Origin: Crocosphaera chwakensis CCY0110
GTDB taxonomy: Bacteria; Cyanobacteriota; Cyanobacteriia; Cyanobacteriales; Microcystaceae
Direction: 5' to 3'
Length of the DNA stretch: 63,823 nt
Assembly (NCBI RefSeq): GCF_000169335.1
Contig: NZ_AAXW01000026.1
Location: 1 to 63,823 of the forward strand
The translations under genes and the position numbers were made by a program. The notes beneath the pieces are model-generated. The model made no database searches and was not told where the DNA came from. It worked only from the letters and a program-made list of their open reading frames with translations. This document shows, in pieces, positions 27,701 to 36,875 of the stretch. How positions within the stretch are numbered: the first letter of the stretch is position 1; every line of letters starts with the position of its first letter.

Positions 27701-28366
27701 GTTTTGTGCCGTTCCTCGAATAACGGGGCGATCTGGCGTTAATGCCCTTTCTCGATGGGCGATCACCCATTCGTCTTTGATCAGCGATCGCAGTACCGCA
27801 TCATCCAATAATTCTACTTTCTGTACTTCGTGGGAAGTCCTAAACCCATCAAAAAAGTGAAGTCCAGCGACTCTACTTTCGTAACTAGCTGCGGTGGTGA
27901 TAGCTGCAAAGTCTTGAGCTTCTTGCACGGATGCAGAGGCGATCAAGGCTAACCCGGTACTTCTGGCGGCCATGACATCAGCATGATCCCCGAAAATAGA
28001 TAAGGCTTGGGCCGCCAGCGATCGCGCAGCCACATGAATGACAGTAGCAGTGAGTTCCCCTGCTATTTTGTAGAGGTTAGGAAGCATCAATAATAAGCCC
28101 TGAGAGGCGGTAAATGTGGTCGTTAACGCCCCTGTTTGCAACGATCCGTGGATGGCCCCGGCTGCCCCGCCTTCACTTTGCATTTCCACAATAGAGGGAA
28201 TGGTTCCCCAGAGGTTGGGTTGTTCAAAAGATGCCCAAGTATCTGCCCATTCTCCCATCGGTGAGGAGGGGGTAATAGGATAAATGGCGATCACTTCATT
28301 GAGACGGTAGGCAACTCTGGCAACGGCTTCATTTCCATCAATAGTAGCGTAGGTTTTGCTGTTCAT
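24734..28366 (-). CDS. nifJ: Pyruvate:ferredoxin (flavodoxin) oxidoreductase
   Basis: A 1210-residue single-chain PFOR. Domains in order: N-terminal TPP/pyrimidine region (ITPSSPMGEWAD), the gamma-type domain, two [4Fe-4S] motifs CVQCGKCVLVCPHAVI and CTGCGVCVDVCPAKNK (about 690-750), and the C-terminal TPP domain with the proximal-cluster Cys pair in FSGACAGCGETPY and the GDGWAYDIGYGG...NTGGQ diphosphate site. It splits pyruvate with CoA to acetyl-CoA, CO2 and reduced ferredoxin or flavodoxin. In cyanobacteria it serves dark/fermentative or nitrogen-fixing metabolism. Length is complete. No nif cluster is in the window. Confidence 0.97.
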   Translation of the reverse strand: MNSKTYATIDGNEAVARVAYRLNEVIAIYPITPSSPMGEWADTWASFEQPNLWGTIPSIVEMQSEGGAAGAIHGSLQTGALTTTFTASQGLLLMLPNLYKIAGELTATVIHVAARSLAAQALSIFGDHADVMAARSTGLALIASASVQEAQDFAAITTAASYESRVAGLHFFDGFRTSHEVQKVELLDDAVLRSLIKDEWVIAHRERALTPDRPVIRGTAQNPDVYFQARETVNPFYAAYPDILQRTMDKFAQLTGRQYNLYEYHGDPEAERVIILMGSGCETVHETVDYLMNQGKKVGVLKVRLYRPFVAEKLIESLPKTVRKIAVLDRTKEPGSAGEPLYVDVVTGFMECCQEIPLPKIVGGRYGLSSKEFTSAMVKGVFDNLTLDNPKNHFTIGINDDLSHTSIDYDPNFSTEPNNVVRAIFYGLGSDGTVGANKNSIKIIGEETDNYAQGYFVYDSKKSGSVTVSHLRFGRDPIRSTYLVNQANFVACHQWEFLEKFDLLEPAIEESTFLINSPYKPEYVWQHLPRPVQDHIINKNLKVYVINAYEVARNAGMGGRINTVMQVCFFALANVLPREEAIEQIKKYIRKTYGKKGEDIVQMNMKAVDAALDHLHQVTVPTTVDNNAPDIDHPIPDTAPAFIRDVLGKMMARQGEDIPVSALPCDGTYPSGTAKWEKRNVAQEIPVWDEDVCVQCGKCVLVCPHAVIRSKVYEEAALSNAPTSFKSAEAKDLDWKKTDLKFTIQVAAEDCTGCGVCVDVCPAKNKSQPKLKAINMAPQLPIREQERENWDYFLSIPNPDRNTLKLNKISHQQMQEPLFEFSGACAGCGETPYIKLATQLFGDRMVVANATGCSSIYGGNLPTTPWTHNQEGRGPAWSNSLFEDNAEFGLGFRVSIDKQAEFATELVKSLASDIGENLAQELLNAKQIDEADIFEQRGRVAILKQRLTQLSSGNLEETTQAKVTMLQSVADYLVKKSVWIIGGDGWAYDIGYGGLDHVLASGRNVNILVMDTEVYSNTGGQASKATPRAAVAKFAAAGKPSPKKDLGLMAMTYGNVYVASVAMGAKNEHSIKAFLEAEAYEGVSLIIAYSHCIAHGINMTTAMSYQKDIVDSGRWLLYRYHPDLVGEGKNPLQLDMRSPKLPIERTMYQENRFKMLARSKPDAAKKLLKEAQADVNTRWQMYQYLAARQLEIGNGNGHSKANIEAETTVN

Positions 28367-28663
28367 AAGTGTTTTCTCTACTTAGCGATCGATTAGGTTG
28401 AATGGTAATTTTTGTTGCAAAGACTTGACAGTTTTAGGGAAAAATATCAAAAAATCATTAATTTTTGAGGTCTGATTAAGGCAACATTAGAGTTGTTTTT
28501 GGTAGGGGTTTGTCATAGGGGTTAATAATGAGACTTCTACTTTTATGATCAAACATAATTTCAGAGATAGAACGATTTATTATCTTTTTTTAATACCGTT
28601 ATTTCAGCTATTCATTTTGTTATAATGGGATTGAATAGTTTAAATTTTTGAAGATGTCAAAAT
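28367..28663. other. Upstream region of nifJ
   Basis: A 297-bp AT-rich stretch between the nifJ start (minus) and the DUF29 remnant (plus). It must contain the nifJ promoter. No open frame or strong hairpin stands out; a HIP1-like GCGATCGA lies near 28385. Confidence 0.4.
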
Positions 28664-28862
28664 ATGGTCACTCAGATTAATTCACAAACTCTCTATGATA
28701 AAGATTTTAATTTGTGGATAGAAGAAACAGTAAAACAACTTAAATCAGGGGATTTTAATGAGATTGATATAAATAATTTAATTGAAGAAATTGCTGATAA
28801 AGCAGAAAAATGAGGATTAAATCCTGAAATTTTAGAAGATATTTTAAATAATGAACCATAAA
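28664..28862 (+). pseudogene. Truncated DUF29-type protein remnant
   Basis: From ATG 28664 the frame reads SQTLYDKDFNLWIEETVKQL and NNLIEEIADKAEK, the typical DUF29 N-terminus, then hits TGA at 28811. The same frame continues GLNPEILEDILNNEP to TAA. The usual ~140-residue body is missing and a TGG to TGA change may explain the internal stop. Not likely functional. Confidence 0.55.
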
Positions 28863-28898
28863 TGTTTTATTTTCCTGTCAAGTATTCAATCAAAACAG

Positions 28899-28960
28899 TA
28901 GGGTGGGCAAATAGATAACTTATATTACCCAACTAAATAAATTAATGTTTTGCCCACCTT
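28899..28960. repeat. Long imperfect palindrome, GTAGGGTGGGCAA...TTTTGCCCACCTTA
   Basis: Ends pair over about 11 bases around an AT-rich centre. The same GGGTGGGCA...TGCCCACC core forms the flv3 terminator at 57703, so this is one of a dispersed palindrome family. Confidence 0.5.
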
Positions 28961-29001
28961 ATCAATAGTTTTTAACTCTAACTTTTTTGATTATTAATGT
29001 T

Positions 29002-32000
29002 ATGTCTAACCTATTATCACCCCATCAATCATTAAATAAAGCTTTCCTCAAAGTTAAACCCACTCGTCAACATTTTGAACAGTTTAAAATTAATTTAAAA
29101 CAATTACTAGATAATATTAAGGACAGAGAGTCAGAAGAATATAACAAAAATTTATTGCGAGATTTTCTTAAAAATACTTATTATCAAGATAATTATTTTA
29201 TCAATACTAAATTTATTAACGATTTAGTGATTCGCACTGATAAAAGTGATGATAGTACAGTAGGGGTTATTTTAGAGTGTAAAAAACCCAATAATAAATC
29301 TGAAATGCCAAAGTTAGATAAACTTAATGTCAAAGCATTACAGCAGTTACTCTTATATTTTTTGCGAGAGAGAGTTATAGAGAATAATATTAATCTCAAA
29401 TATTTAATTATTACTAATGTTTACGAGTGGTTCATTTTTGATGCACAAGAGTTTGAACGGTTATTTTATCAGGATACAGCTTTATTTAAGCAGTTTAATG
29501 AGTTTGAAGATGGAAGGTTAACGGGTAAAGGTACAGATTTTTTCTACAAAGACATTGCTAAACCTGCAATTGATCAAAAAACCGATGATTTAACTTTCGT
29601 TTATGTTAATTTACGAGAAAGTATAGACAATGAAAAGCAGTTACGGGACTTATATAAGTTATTTTCTCCTGAACATTTATTAAAGTTACCGTTTATTAAT
29701 GATAGTAACAGTTTAGATAAAGAATTTTATAACGAGTTATTATATATTATTGGATTGACAGAAGTTAAGGAGAAAAATAAGAAGTTAATTAAACGAAATA
29801 AAGCGGCAAAAAGAAACATTGGATCATTAATTGAAAATACAATCATACAATTGGATAATGATCTTGATCTCAAAAATCCGTTACAGTTTGGTGATAGCAA
29901 AGAAGAACAACTTTTTAATGTTAGTTTAGAATTAGTAATTACTTGGATTAATCGTATTCTATTTTTAAAGTTATTAGAAGCACAATTAATTAATTATCAT
30001 CAAGGAGATAAATCTTTTGCATTTTTAAACCTAGATAAGATTAAAGATTATAATGACTTAGATTTTCTCTTTTTTAAGGTTTTAGCTTACGAAAATAGTC
30101 AAAGGAATGAATATATTAATCAAAAATTTGGTAAAGTTCCCTATCTTAATAGTTCATTATTTGAGAAAACAGAGTTAGAACAAGAAACTATCTGTATTAG
30201 TAATCTTATTAATGAAAACTTACCTGTTTTTTCAGGAACCGTGTTAAAAGATACTACAGGAAAAAAACGAACAGGAGACTTAAATGCACTACAATATTTA
30301 TTTGAGTTTCTAGATGCTTATGATTTTAGTAGCGAGGGTTCCGAAGCAATACAAGAAGACAACAAACGCTTAATTAATGCGTCGGTTTTGGGGTTAATTT
30401 TTGAGAAGATAAACGGTTATAAAGATGGTTCCTTTTTTACCCCTGGTTTTATCACCATGTATATGTGTGAAGAAACTATTAGACGGGGAGTGATTCAAAA
30501 GTTTAATGAGGTTAAAAAATGGAACTGTAACACGATTAATGATCTCTATAATAAGATTGATGATAAAGTAGAAGCAAACGAGATCATCAACAGTTTAAAA
30601 ATTTGTGATCCTGCGGTGGGTTCGGGTCATTTTTTGGTGTCTGCGTTGAATGAAATCATCGCAATAAAAAGTGAGTTGAAAATCTTACAAGATAAAGAAG
30701 GTAAGACATTACGAGACTATAAAATAGAAGTGGTCAATGATGAGTTAGTCATTGAAGATGATAACGAAACGTTGTTTGAATATAATCCTAAGAATAAGGA
30801 AAGTCAACGGGTACAAGAAACTTTATTTCATGAGAAACAAAAAATTATCGAAAATTGTTTATTTGGAGTAGATATTAATCCCAACTCGGTTAAGATTTGT
30901 CGGTTACGGTTATGGATAGAGTTATTGAAAAATGCTTATTATAAAGGGGAAAATGAGTTAGAAACGTTACCCAATATTGACATTAATATTAAGTGTGGGA
31001 ATTCTTTAATTAGTCGGTTTCCGTTAAACTCAGACTTAAAAATAGCGTTGAGTAAGAGTAAGTCAAACATTAATACTTATCAAACTGCCGTACAAACCTA
31101 TCGCAGTGCAAAAAGTAAAGAAGAAAAGCGAGAAATGGAAGAATTAATTACAAAAATTAAGGATAATTTTCAGACAACTTTATCTGGTACTGATCCCAAA
31201 AAGGTTAAACTGAGAAAGTTAGAGTCAGATTTATATTTATTACAAAATCAAACCACTTTATTAGAGGAGACTGAGAAAGAAAATAAAGCAAAAGAAAAGA
31301 AGATAATTAAGTTACAAAATGAGATAGATAAGTTAACCGTTGAGTTGGAAGAAATAGAAAGCGGTAAGTTATATCAAAATGCCTTTGAATGGCGGTTTGA
31401 GTTTCCAGAAGTGTTAAATAATAAGGGTGATTTTGTTGGTTTTGATATCATTATTGGTAATCCTCCATATATTCGTCAAGAAGAAATAAAACAATTTAAA
31501 CCTTATTTTAAAGAACAATATAACTGTTATACAGGAGTTGCTGATTTATTCGTTTATTTCTATGAAAAAGCTTACACTCTTCTTAAGAAACAAGGAATTT
31601 TAACTTATATTTCTTCTAATAAATATTTTCGATCAGGATATGGGGAAAAATTGCGCTCATTTTTAACAACAAATACTACCATACATACGTTAATAGACTT
31701 TGGTGATGCACCGGTATTTGAAGAAGCGATCGCTTATCCTAGTATTATCGTAACACAAGTTGAAAAGTTGTTAAAAGATGGTCAAACAATACAAGTATTA
31801 AACTGGGAAAGCGATAATTCTATTGATGATTTTATTACTATCTTAATCAAGATAGTTTACGCTACAACAACAAGATTTATTATCAGACGGTTGGAGGTTA
31901 GAATCTTCTCAAGTGTTACAGTTATTAGATAAGTTAAGAAATGCAGGGATACCATTAGGAGACTATGTTAATGGTAGGTTTTATCGGGGTATTTTAACAG

Positions 32001-32761
32001 GGTTTAATGAAGCGTTTATTATTGATAAAGCAACCAAAGATAGATTAATTTCTGAATATTCTTCCTCCGCAGAAGTTTTAAAACCGTTTTTAAGAGGAAG
32101 AGATGTTAAACGATGGGTTGTTAACTTTGCTGAACAATATTTGATTAAAATAGAATCATCTGAAAACAAAAAACATCCTTGGAGTGATAAACCAGACATC
32201 GAAGCAGAAATGATATTTTCTGAGACTTATCCTGCAATTTATCAATGGTTAAATCAATATCGAGAACAATTAATTCAACGATATGATCAAGGTAAATATT
32301 TTTGGGAGTTACGAAGTTGTAAATATTGGGATGAGTTTGAAAATAATAAAATTATTATTCCTTCTATTATAGATAATGTAGAATATTTAATAGATCAACA
32401 GAGTTACTATACTAATGATAAGACATCTATTTGTATTAGTGATTCTTTATTTTATCTTATTGGATTATTAAATTCACAATTATTATGGTGGTTTATTAAA
32501 TATATTGCACCAGAAAGACAAAATGGATTTTTAGAATTTAAACCTATGTATGTTTCACAAATACCTATCCCAACAGCAACAAATAAGCAAGATACTGAGA
32601 TTACAGAAATAGTCAATAAAATAATCAAAATTAAAAACAATAATCCTGATGCAGATGTCAGTAACTTAGAGAAAGAAATTGATGAAATAGTCTATAAATT
32701 ATATGAATTAACACCTGAAGAGATTGCTATAGTAGAAGGTAAGGAAGGTAAGCAATGTTAA
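29002..32761 (+). pseudogene. Single-chain restriction-modification enzyme (Eco57I/type IIG-like), two frameshifts
   Basis: A protein of about 1250 residues in two frames, 29002-31932 and 31913-32761. N-terminal PD-(D/E)xK-like nuclease (TVGVILECKKPNN), adenine methyltransferase motif I ICDPAVGSGHFLVSALNEI near residue 540, motif IV IIIGNPPYIRQEE near 820, then a TaqI-like target-recognition domain (NGRFYRGILTGFNEAF). Between about 31843 and 31880 three frames are needed to keep the homology: IDDFIT, then NQDSLRYN, then QQDLLSDGWRLES. That means two separate one-base losses about 25-30 bp apart. If real, the methyltransferase and nuclease part would still be made without its specificity domain. 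ATG 29002 is preferred to TTG 28987. Confidence 0.75.
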
Positions 32762-32900
32762 CTTTAGAATCTTCTCTAATTCTATGATTTTTGACTATAC
32801 ATCTATTATGTTGCCAACATACTACAGAAACCAGACTATTAAATTAAATCTGCACAACACCTTTAACTTATATGAGTAACTAAAATTTTTGAATTTTGAG
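32762..32900. other. Intergenic spacer after the restriction-modification gene
   Basis: AT-rich DNA between the R-M gene stop and the first copy of the ~230-bp repeat. I see no gene in it. Confidence 0.4.
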
Positions 32901-33132
32901 ACTGTTTTATCTTGTCTCTTCTCTTTCTCAAAAACAAAGGTTGCAAGCGCACACCTTTCCCACTGTGTATAGAATATCATGTTAAGTCAAGAAAAAGCAA
33001 GTATTTGTTACATCGATTCATCATCAGTCTTATCTAACTATTGCGCTACAGTATCATTAACCCATCATCCCTAAAGTAGCCAAAAGAAACAGCGATCACC
33101 CACCAGAGGAATATGATAAATTGTAGTTATAG
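32901..33132. repeat. ~230-bp direct repeat flanking PIN modules, copy 1
   Basis: Begins ACTGTTTTATCTTGTCTCTT and ends near GATAAATTGTAGTTATAGAT. It shares blocks such as AAGCGCACACCTTT, TGTGTATAGAATATCATGT and ATTGCGCTACAGTATCATT with copies at 33872 and 34782. It lies just upstream of the first antitoxin gene and may carry its promoter. Confidence 0.8.
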
Positions 33133-33167
33133 ATAAACTTTATACAACTAAAAAAATCAATTAAGTT

Positions 33168-33431
33168 ATGAACTCATTACGATTACAAACGAGAATTAAT
33201 GAAAAACTATCTAATTTATCTTCAGAACAACTGAACACAGTTTTAGAATTTATCGAATCAATAGAAATCTTAGAAGCAAAGAAGAAAGCTCCACAACAAA
33301 CAATTATAGAAAAAATGGGAGGTTATCCTGAGTTTTTATTAGAAGGTTCTGAAAATTTATCAGATAGAGATGTTCGTAAAAAAACAATAGCAAAGAAAAT
33401 TAAAGAAAAACATCAAAAAAGACATACATAA
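33168..33431 (+). CDS. Putative antitoxin of a PIN-domain module
   Basis: An 87-residue helical protein, NSLRLQTRINEKLSNLSSEQ then LNTVLEFIESIEILEAKKKA, with a very basic tail (KKTIAKKIKEKHQKRH). It precedes the PIN toxin by only five bases. The LS.EQL..VL.FIE pattern is typical of short antitoxins paired with VapC-like toxins. No DNA-binding fold is certain. It sits 35 bp after repeat copy 1. Confidence 0.7.
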   Translation: MNSLRLQTRINEKLSNLSSEQLNTVLEFIESIEILEAKKKAPQQTIIEKMGGYPEFLLEGSENLSDRDVRKKTIAKKIKEKHQKRHT

Positions 33432-33436
33432 AAATT

Positions 33437-33865
33437 GTGAATAACTATCCTTTTGTTTTAATAGATACAGGAATTATCGTTGCTTTTTATGATGTTAAAG
33501 ATTACTATCATCAGCAAGTTTTGAATTTTTTTAATACTTGTAATAGTCAATTGATTACCACCCTTGCTTGTGTCACAGAAGTGATGTGGTTACTATCCCC
33601 TAATATTAATTTGCAAAATGAGTTTTTATTAGCGTTAGAAAAAGAAGCTTTTGTTTGTGAACATTTACTTCCATCAGATTATCAAAGAATTATTGAACTT
33701 AACACCATTTATCAAGACTTACCAGGAGACTTTACTGACTTATCTCTTATTGTCATCTCTGAAAGATTAAATATATCAGCAATTGCTACTTTAGATAAAG
33801 ATTTTGATGTTTATCGACGTTATCGTAAAGAACCTTTCAATCGGGTATTTTTTCCTCAGCGATAA
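33437..33865 (+). CDS. PIN-domain toxin (VapC-like)
   Basis: A 142-residue PIN protein with the acidic metal-binding set: first Asp in FVLIDTGIIVAFYD, Glu in CVTEVMWLL, and the C-terminal Asp residues in LPGDFTDLSLIVISERL and IATLDKDFDVYRR. VapC toxins are Mg-dependent RNases that cut tRNA or rRNA. It starts with GTG at 33437, five bases after the antitoxin stop. Repeat copy 2 starts seven bases after its stop codon. Confidence 0.85.
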   Translation: MNNYPFVLIDTGIIVAFYDVKDYYHQQVLNFFNTCNSQLITTLACVTEVMWLLSPNINLQNEFLLALEKEAFVCEHLLPSDYQRIIELNTIYQDLPGDFTDLSLIVISERLNISAIATLDKDFDVYRRYRKEPFNRVFFPQR

Positions 33866-33871
33866 CTCAAT

Positions 33872-34105
33872 ACTGTTTTATCTCGTCTCTTCTATTCCCC
33901 AAAAACAGAAGTTACAAGCGCACACCTTTTCCATTGTGTATAGAATATCATGTCAAGTCAACTAAAAGCAAGCATTTTTAACATTAATTCATCATCAGTC
34001 TTGCCTAACTATTGCGCTACAGTATCATTAACCCATCATCCCTAAAGTTGCCAAAACAAACAGCGATCGCTCACAGCAGGAAGATATGATAAATTGTAGT
34101 TACAA
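33872..34105. repeat. ~230-bp direct repeat, copy 2
   Basis: Full-length second copy, ACTGTTTTATCTCGTCTCTT at its start and GATAAATTGTAGTTACAAAT at its end. It separates the two PIN modules. Copy-to-copy spacing is 971 bp here and 910 bp to copy 3. Confidence 0.8.
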
Positions 34106-34124
34106 ATGAAATAGTGTAAATGTA

Positions 34125-34379
34125 ATGAAAATCTCAGAAATAGTATCAGCAAAAATAGAAAAACTTCCCCTTGAAAAACAGCAAGAAGTCTTAGACTTTA
34201 TCGAGTTTCTACAATCAAAAATAGAACCTGACACAATAGACAAACACGTATTATTTCTTGAAGTAGCAAAAGAAATAACAACTAAACAAAAATTAGCAGG
34301 TTCAATGAAAGGTACATTTATTTTACCCTTATCTAAGGATTTTGATGAACCTTTAGAAGAGTTTGAGGATTATATGTAA
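34125..34379 (+). CDS. DUF2281-like antitoxin
   Basis: An 84-residue protein, EKLPLEKQQEVLDFIEFLQS near the N-terminus and SMKGTFILPLSKDFDEPLEE near the C-terminus. This is the common cyanobacterial DUF2281 antitoxin pattern (KQ.EVLDFI.FL and GS.KG.....L..DFDEPL.DF..Y). The last residues would occupy the toxin active site. Its TAA overlaps the toxin ATG by one base (TAATG). Confidence 0.85.
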   Translation: MKISEIVSAKIEKLPLEKQQEVLDFIEFLQSKIEPDTIDKHVLFLEVAKEITTKQKLAGSMKGTFILPLSKDFDEPLEEFEDYM

Positions 34380-34765
34380 TGAGTGGTGTTTTAATCGATA
34401 CCCATGTTTTTATCTGGTTAGCAGAAAATGATTCCAGTTTACCTATTAAAATAATAGATTATCTAGAAAATACAGAAAATGTATTTGTCAGTGTTGCTAG
34501 TTTTTGGGAAATATCTATTAAAGTGAAAATCGGTAAACTTGCTTTAAGTTGTGATTTTAACGATATAGAAACTCGTTTTTTAGCGACTCGTTTTAAGTTG
34601 TTATCGATTACTTTACAGGATACTATTAAGCTTTACCATTTACCTTTGTATCATAAAGATCCTTTTGACCGCATTTTAATTGCTCAATCCATTAATAATT
34701 CGTTAACCTTAGTTAGCAGAGATCAAATGTTTGATAATTATCCTATTCGTCGTTTTTGGTTATAA
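34379..34765 (+). CDS. PIN-domain toxin (VapC-like), second module
   Basis: A 128-residue PIN protein with the acidic residues in VLIDTHVFIWLAEND, VSVASFWEISIKVKIGKL (Glu) and HKDPFDRILIAQSI (Asp). This is the type II toxin subtype usually paired with DUF2281 antitoxins; it differs clearly from the toxin at 33437, so the two modules are not simple duplicates even though they lie between copies of the same repeat. Overlap with the antitoxin by one base indicates coupling. Confidence 0.9.
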   Translation: MSGVLIDTHVFIWLAENDSSLPIKIIDYLENTENVFVSVASFWEISIKVKIGKLALSCDFNDIETRFLATRFKLLSITLQDTIKLYHLPLYHKDPFDRILIAQSINNSLTLVSRDQMFDNYPIRRFWL

Positions 34766-34781
34766 ACTCTCAATAATCAAG

Positions 34782-34899
34782 ACTGTTTTATTTTACTTCT
34801 TTTCTTTCTCAAAAACAGAGGTAACAAGCGCACACCTTTTCCATTGTGTATAGAATATCATGTCAAGTCAAGAAAAAGCAAGCATTTTTAACATTAATT
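34782..34899. repeat. ~230-bp direct repeat, copy 3 (5' half only)
   Basis: Matches the first ~118 bp of copies 1 and 2 (ACTGTTTTA, AAGCGCACACCTTTTCCATTG, TGTATAGAATATCATGTC) and stops near ACATTAATT, where the 3' end of the convergent cobJ gene begins. Confidence 0.8.
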
Positions 34900-34904
34900 G
34901 ATAG

Positions 34905-36824
34905 TTATTTTTGTTCATCGACTTGCTTATATCCTCTGGGTGTAATCATCCAATTTTCATAATAAAAAGTGCTACTATTACCAATTAAAACAGTGGTCAG
35001 CATATCAATATCATAGTTTAACATTTCTCCTAAATTAGTTAATATTATGGTTTCATCTTGACGGTAAGCACAACGAACTAAAGCAACAGGGGTATTAGAA
35101 TTACGATAATTTAGAAAAATATTTTGTGCTTCAACAATTTGAGTTTGACGAGTTTGCGATCGCGGATTATAAAGTGCTGTGACAAAATCTCCCATTGCTG
35201 CTGCAGTTAATCGCTTTTTTATCACATCCCAAGGAGTTAATAAATCACTCAAACTAATGGCACAAAAATCGTGCATTAATGGGGTTCCTACTCTTGCTGC
35301 TGCTGCTTGTAAAGCGGTAATTCCTGGAAATACTTCAATACTGGGATTGTTGCCATCCCAATTACTATTTTTTAATTCTTCTAATACTAATCCAGCCATA
35401 CCATAAATACCACAATCTCCCGATGAAACTACAGCTACTGATAAGCCCCATTGGGCTAATTCTATAGCTCTTTGCGCTCTTTTTTTCTCTTTAGTAATCG
35501 GTAAAGATTCAATGATTTGACCAGAACGTTGTAAGGGTTTGATTAAGTCTAAATATAAAGAATAACCAATAATAGAATCTACTTCATTAATTGCCGTTTT
35601 TGCAGCAGCAGTAATCTGTTCTAAACTTCCTGGACCTATTCCAACTAAATATATTTTTCCTGTTCTTCCTGTATATTCTAACTCGCTTTGAGCAATCGCA
35701 ATTGTCACCGCTTCATGTTCAGATTTAACAATTTGTTTGTTAACCAAAAGAGGTTTTTTAAACTGAATCTGTTTCCTGTTCCCTGTTCCCTGTTCCCTAT
35801 TTCCTTGAGAACTAAACCAATAATTAGCTCCATAAACGGCTGCTGCTTCTGCTACACTATAAGTCCCGACTTCTTCTTTTACAATATCAGAAGGATTAGG
35901 AACATCAATAGTGTTTAAAACATCAGCCGAATAAGTTAATAAAGGATACTGTTTTTCTTGACAATATTGAATTATTCCAACTTCATCAGCTTTAATGTCA
36001 ATAGTGGCAATACCTGCGATCGCCTCTTCAGCTAAATGATACTTTTGACAAACGTCTTGGATAGCCGATGCAATCAATTCCTGAGACGTTCCCCGAATGC
36101 ACCCGATACCCACCCATAACACCCTAGGATACCATTGCACTTTAGGCAGGCTAGAGCCTTCAGCAAATCTGCGTTGGGTAGCACTAATCCATATTCTCCC
36201 CTCTGGTCTAGCATTTTCCCCCATTTCACCGAACCCAAAGTAAAAAGGATGATTTTGAGGTAAATTTTCTTGCCAAAGCCGAGAACCTGCTTCTTGTATC
36301 ACCTGAATCGTTTTTTGAGAAGCAATGGCATGGCTGACCCCTGTCCAATCCCCTGGTCCTTTGCGCCAACCAAAGGGCAACCCTAACAAATCAATCGCCG
36401 GTAAATTGAGATGATGAGATGCGCCGGTAATGATGGGGGTAGCGTGGAGATGATGAGCGATGAGTTGGGCTAAGCGATCAGCTCCACCTTGATGGCCACT
36501 GCATAAACTAATAACATATTGACCTGTGGGATCGATAACAATAATAGCCGGATCAGAGGCTTTATCCTTTAACAACGGAGCAATAAGACGAGTCACTGCA
36601 CCCGTCGCTAAACAAAAAATAAAAGCCCGATTATTTGGCCAAATTGTAGCTAAATGGGCTTTAAGGGAACCTTGATAATGACAAATTGTTGTATCACTTA
36701 AAGGTAAGGTTTCGGGAACATAGAGTGTTGCCCCTAAGGATTGACAGAGGGGATGTAATAATTGAGTAGCCTGGGGCGTAGTTGCGATCGCTGCGATCGG
36801 TTGAAAAGCATCAAAAAGACTCAT
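34905..36824 (-). CDS. cobJ: Fused cobalt-precorrin-5A hydrolase / precorrin-3B C17-methyltransferase (CbiG-CobJ)
   Basis: A 639-residue fusion for the corrin ring of cobalamin-type cofactors. Residues 1-340 are CbiG-like (FCLATGAVTRLIAPLL, VISLCSGHQGGADRLAQ, VLWVGIGCIRGTS). Residues 385-639 are a SAM tetrapyrrole methylase (KIYLVGIGPGSLEQITAA, VAVVSSGDCGIYGMAG, ALYNPRSQTR). The fusion is normal in cyanobacteria. The linker near residues 340-355 (GNREQGTGNRKQIQ) is encoded by heptamer tandem repeats, so it is a repeat expansion tolerated between two domains. It reads toward the PIN modules and stops close to repeat copy 3. Confidence 0.93.
   Translation of the reverse strand: MSLFDAFQPIAAIATTPQATQLLHPLCQSLGATLYVPETLPLSDTTICHYQGSLKAHLATIWPNNRAFIFCLATGAVTRLIAPLLKDKASDPAIIVIDPTGQYVISLCSGHQGGADRLAQLIAHHLHATPIITGASHHLNLPAIDLLGLPFGWRKGPGDWTGVSHAIASQKTIQVIQEAGSRLWQENLPQNHPFYFGFGEMGENARPEGRIWISATQRRFAEGSSLPKVQWYPRVLWVGIGCIRGTSQELIASAIQDVCQKYHLAEEAIAGIATIDIKADEVGIIQYCQEKQYPLLTYSADVLNTIDVPNPSDIVKEEVGTYSVAEAAAVYGANYWFSSQGNREQGTGNRKQIQFKKPLLVNKQIVKSEHEAVTIAIAQSELEYTGRTGKIYLVGIGPGSLEQITAAAKTAINEVDSIIGYSLYLDLIKPLQRSGQIIESLPITKEKKRAQRAIELAQWGLSVAVVSSGDCGIYGMAGLVLEELKNSNWDGNNPSIEVFPGITALQAAAARVGTPLMHDFCAISLSDLLTPWDVIKKRLTAAAMGDFVTALYNPRSQTRQTQIVEAQNIFLNYRNSNTPVALVRCAYRQDETIILTNLGEMLNYDIDMLTTVLIGNSSTFYYENWMITPRGYKQVDEQK
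35770..35799. repeat. Heptamer tandem repeat (TGTTCCC) inside the cobJ linker
   Basis: Repeated TGTTCCC/TGTTTCC units read in frame as GNREQGTGNRKQ on the minus strand. Confidence 0.7.
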
Positions 36825-36875
36825 TAAAGATCATGGCATTGTGGATGATTCTCGCTCATCATAACAAAGCCAATA

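Noticed and set aside
24734..28366. nifJ as proof of a nitrogen-fixation cluster
   Set aside because: No other nif gene is in the window and PFOR also serves fermentation in non-fixing cyanobacteria.
32901..34899. The three ~230-bp repeats as a CRISPR array
   Set aside because: Repeats are too long, spaced by ~0.9 kb and separated by genes, not by unique 30-40-bp spacers. No cas gene is present, and I saw no CRISPR array elsewhere in the window.
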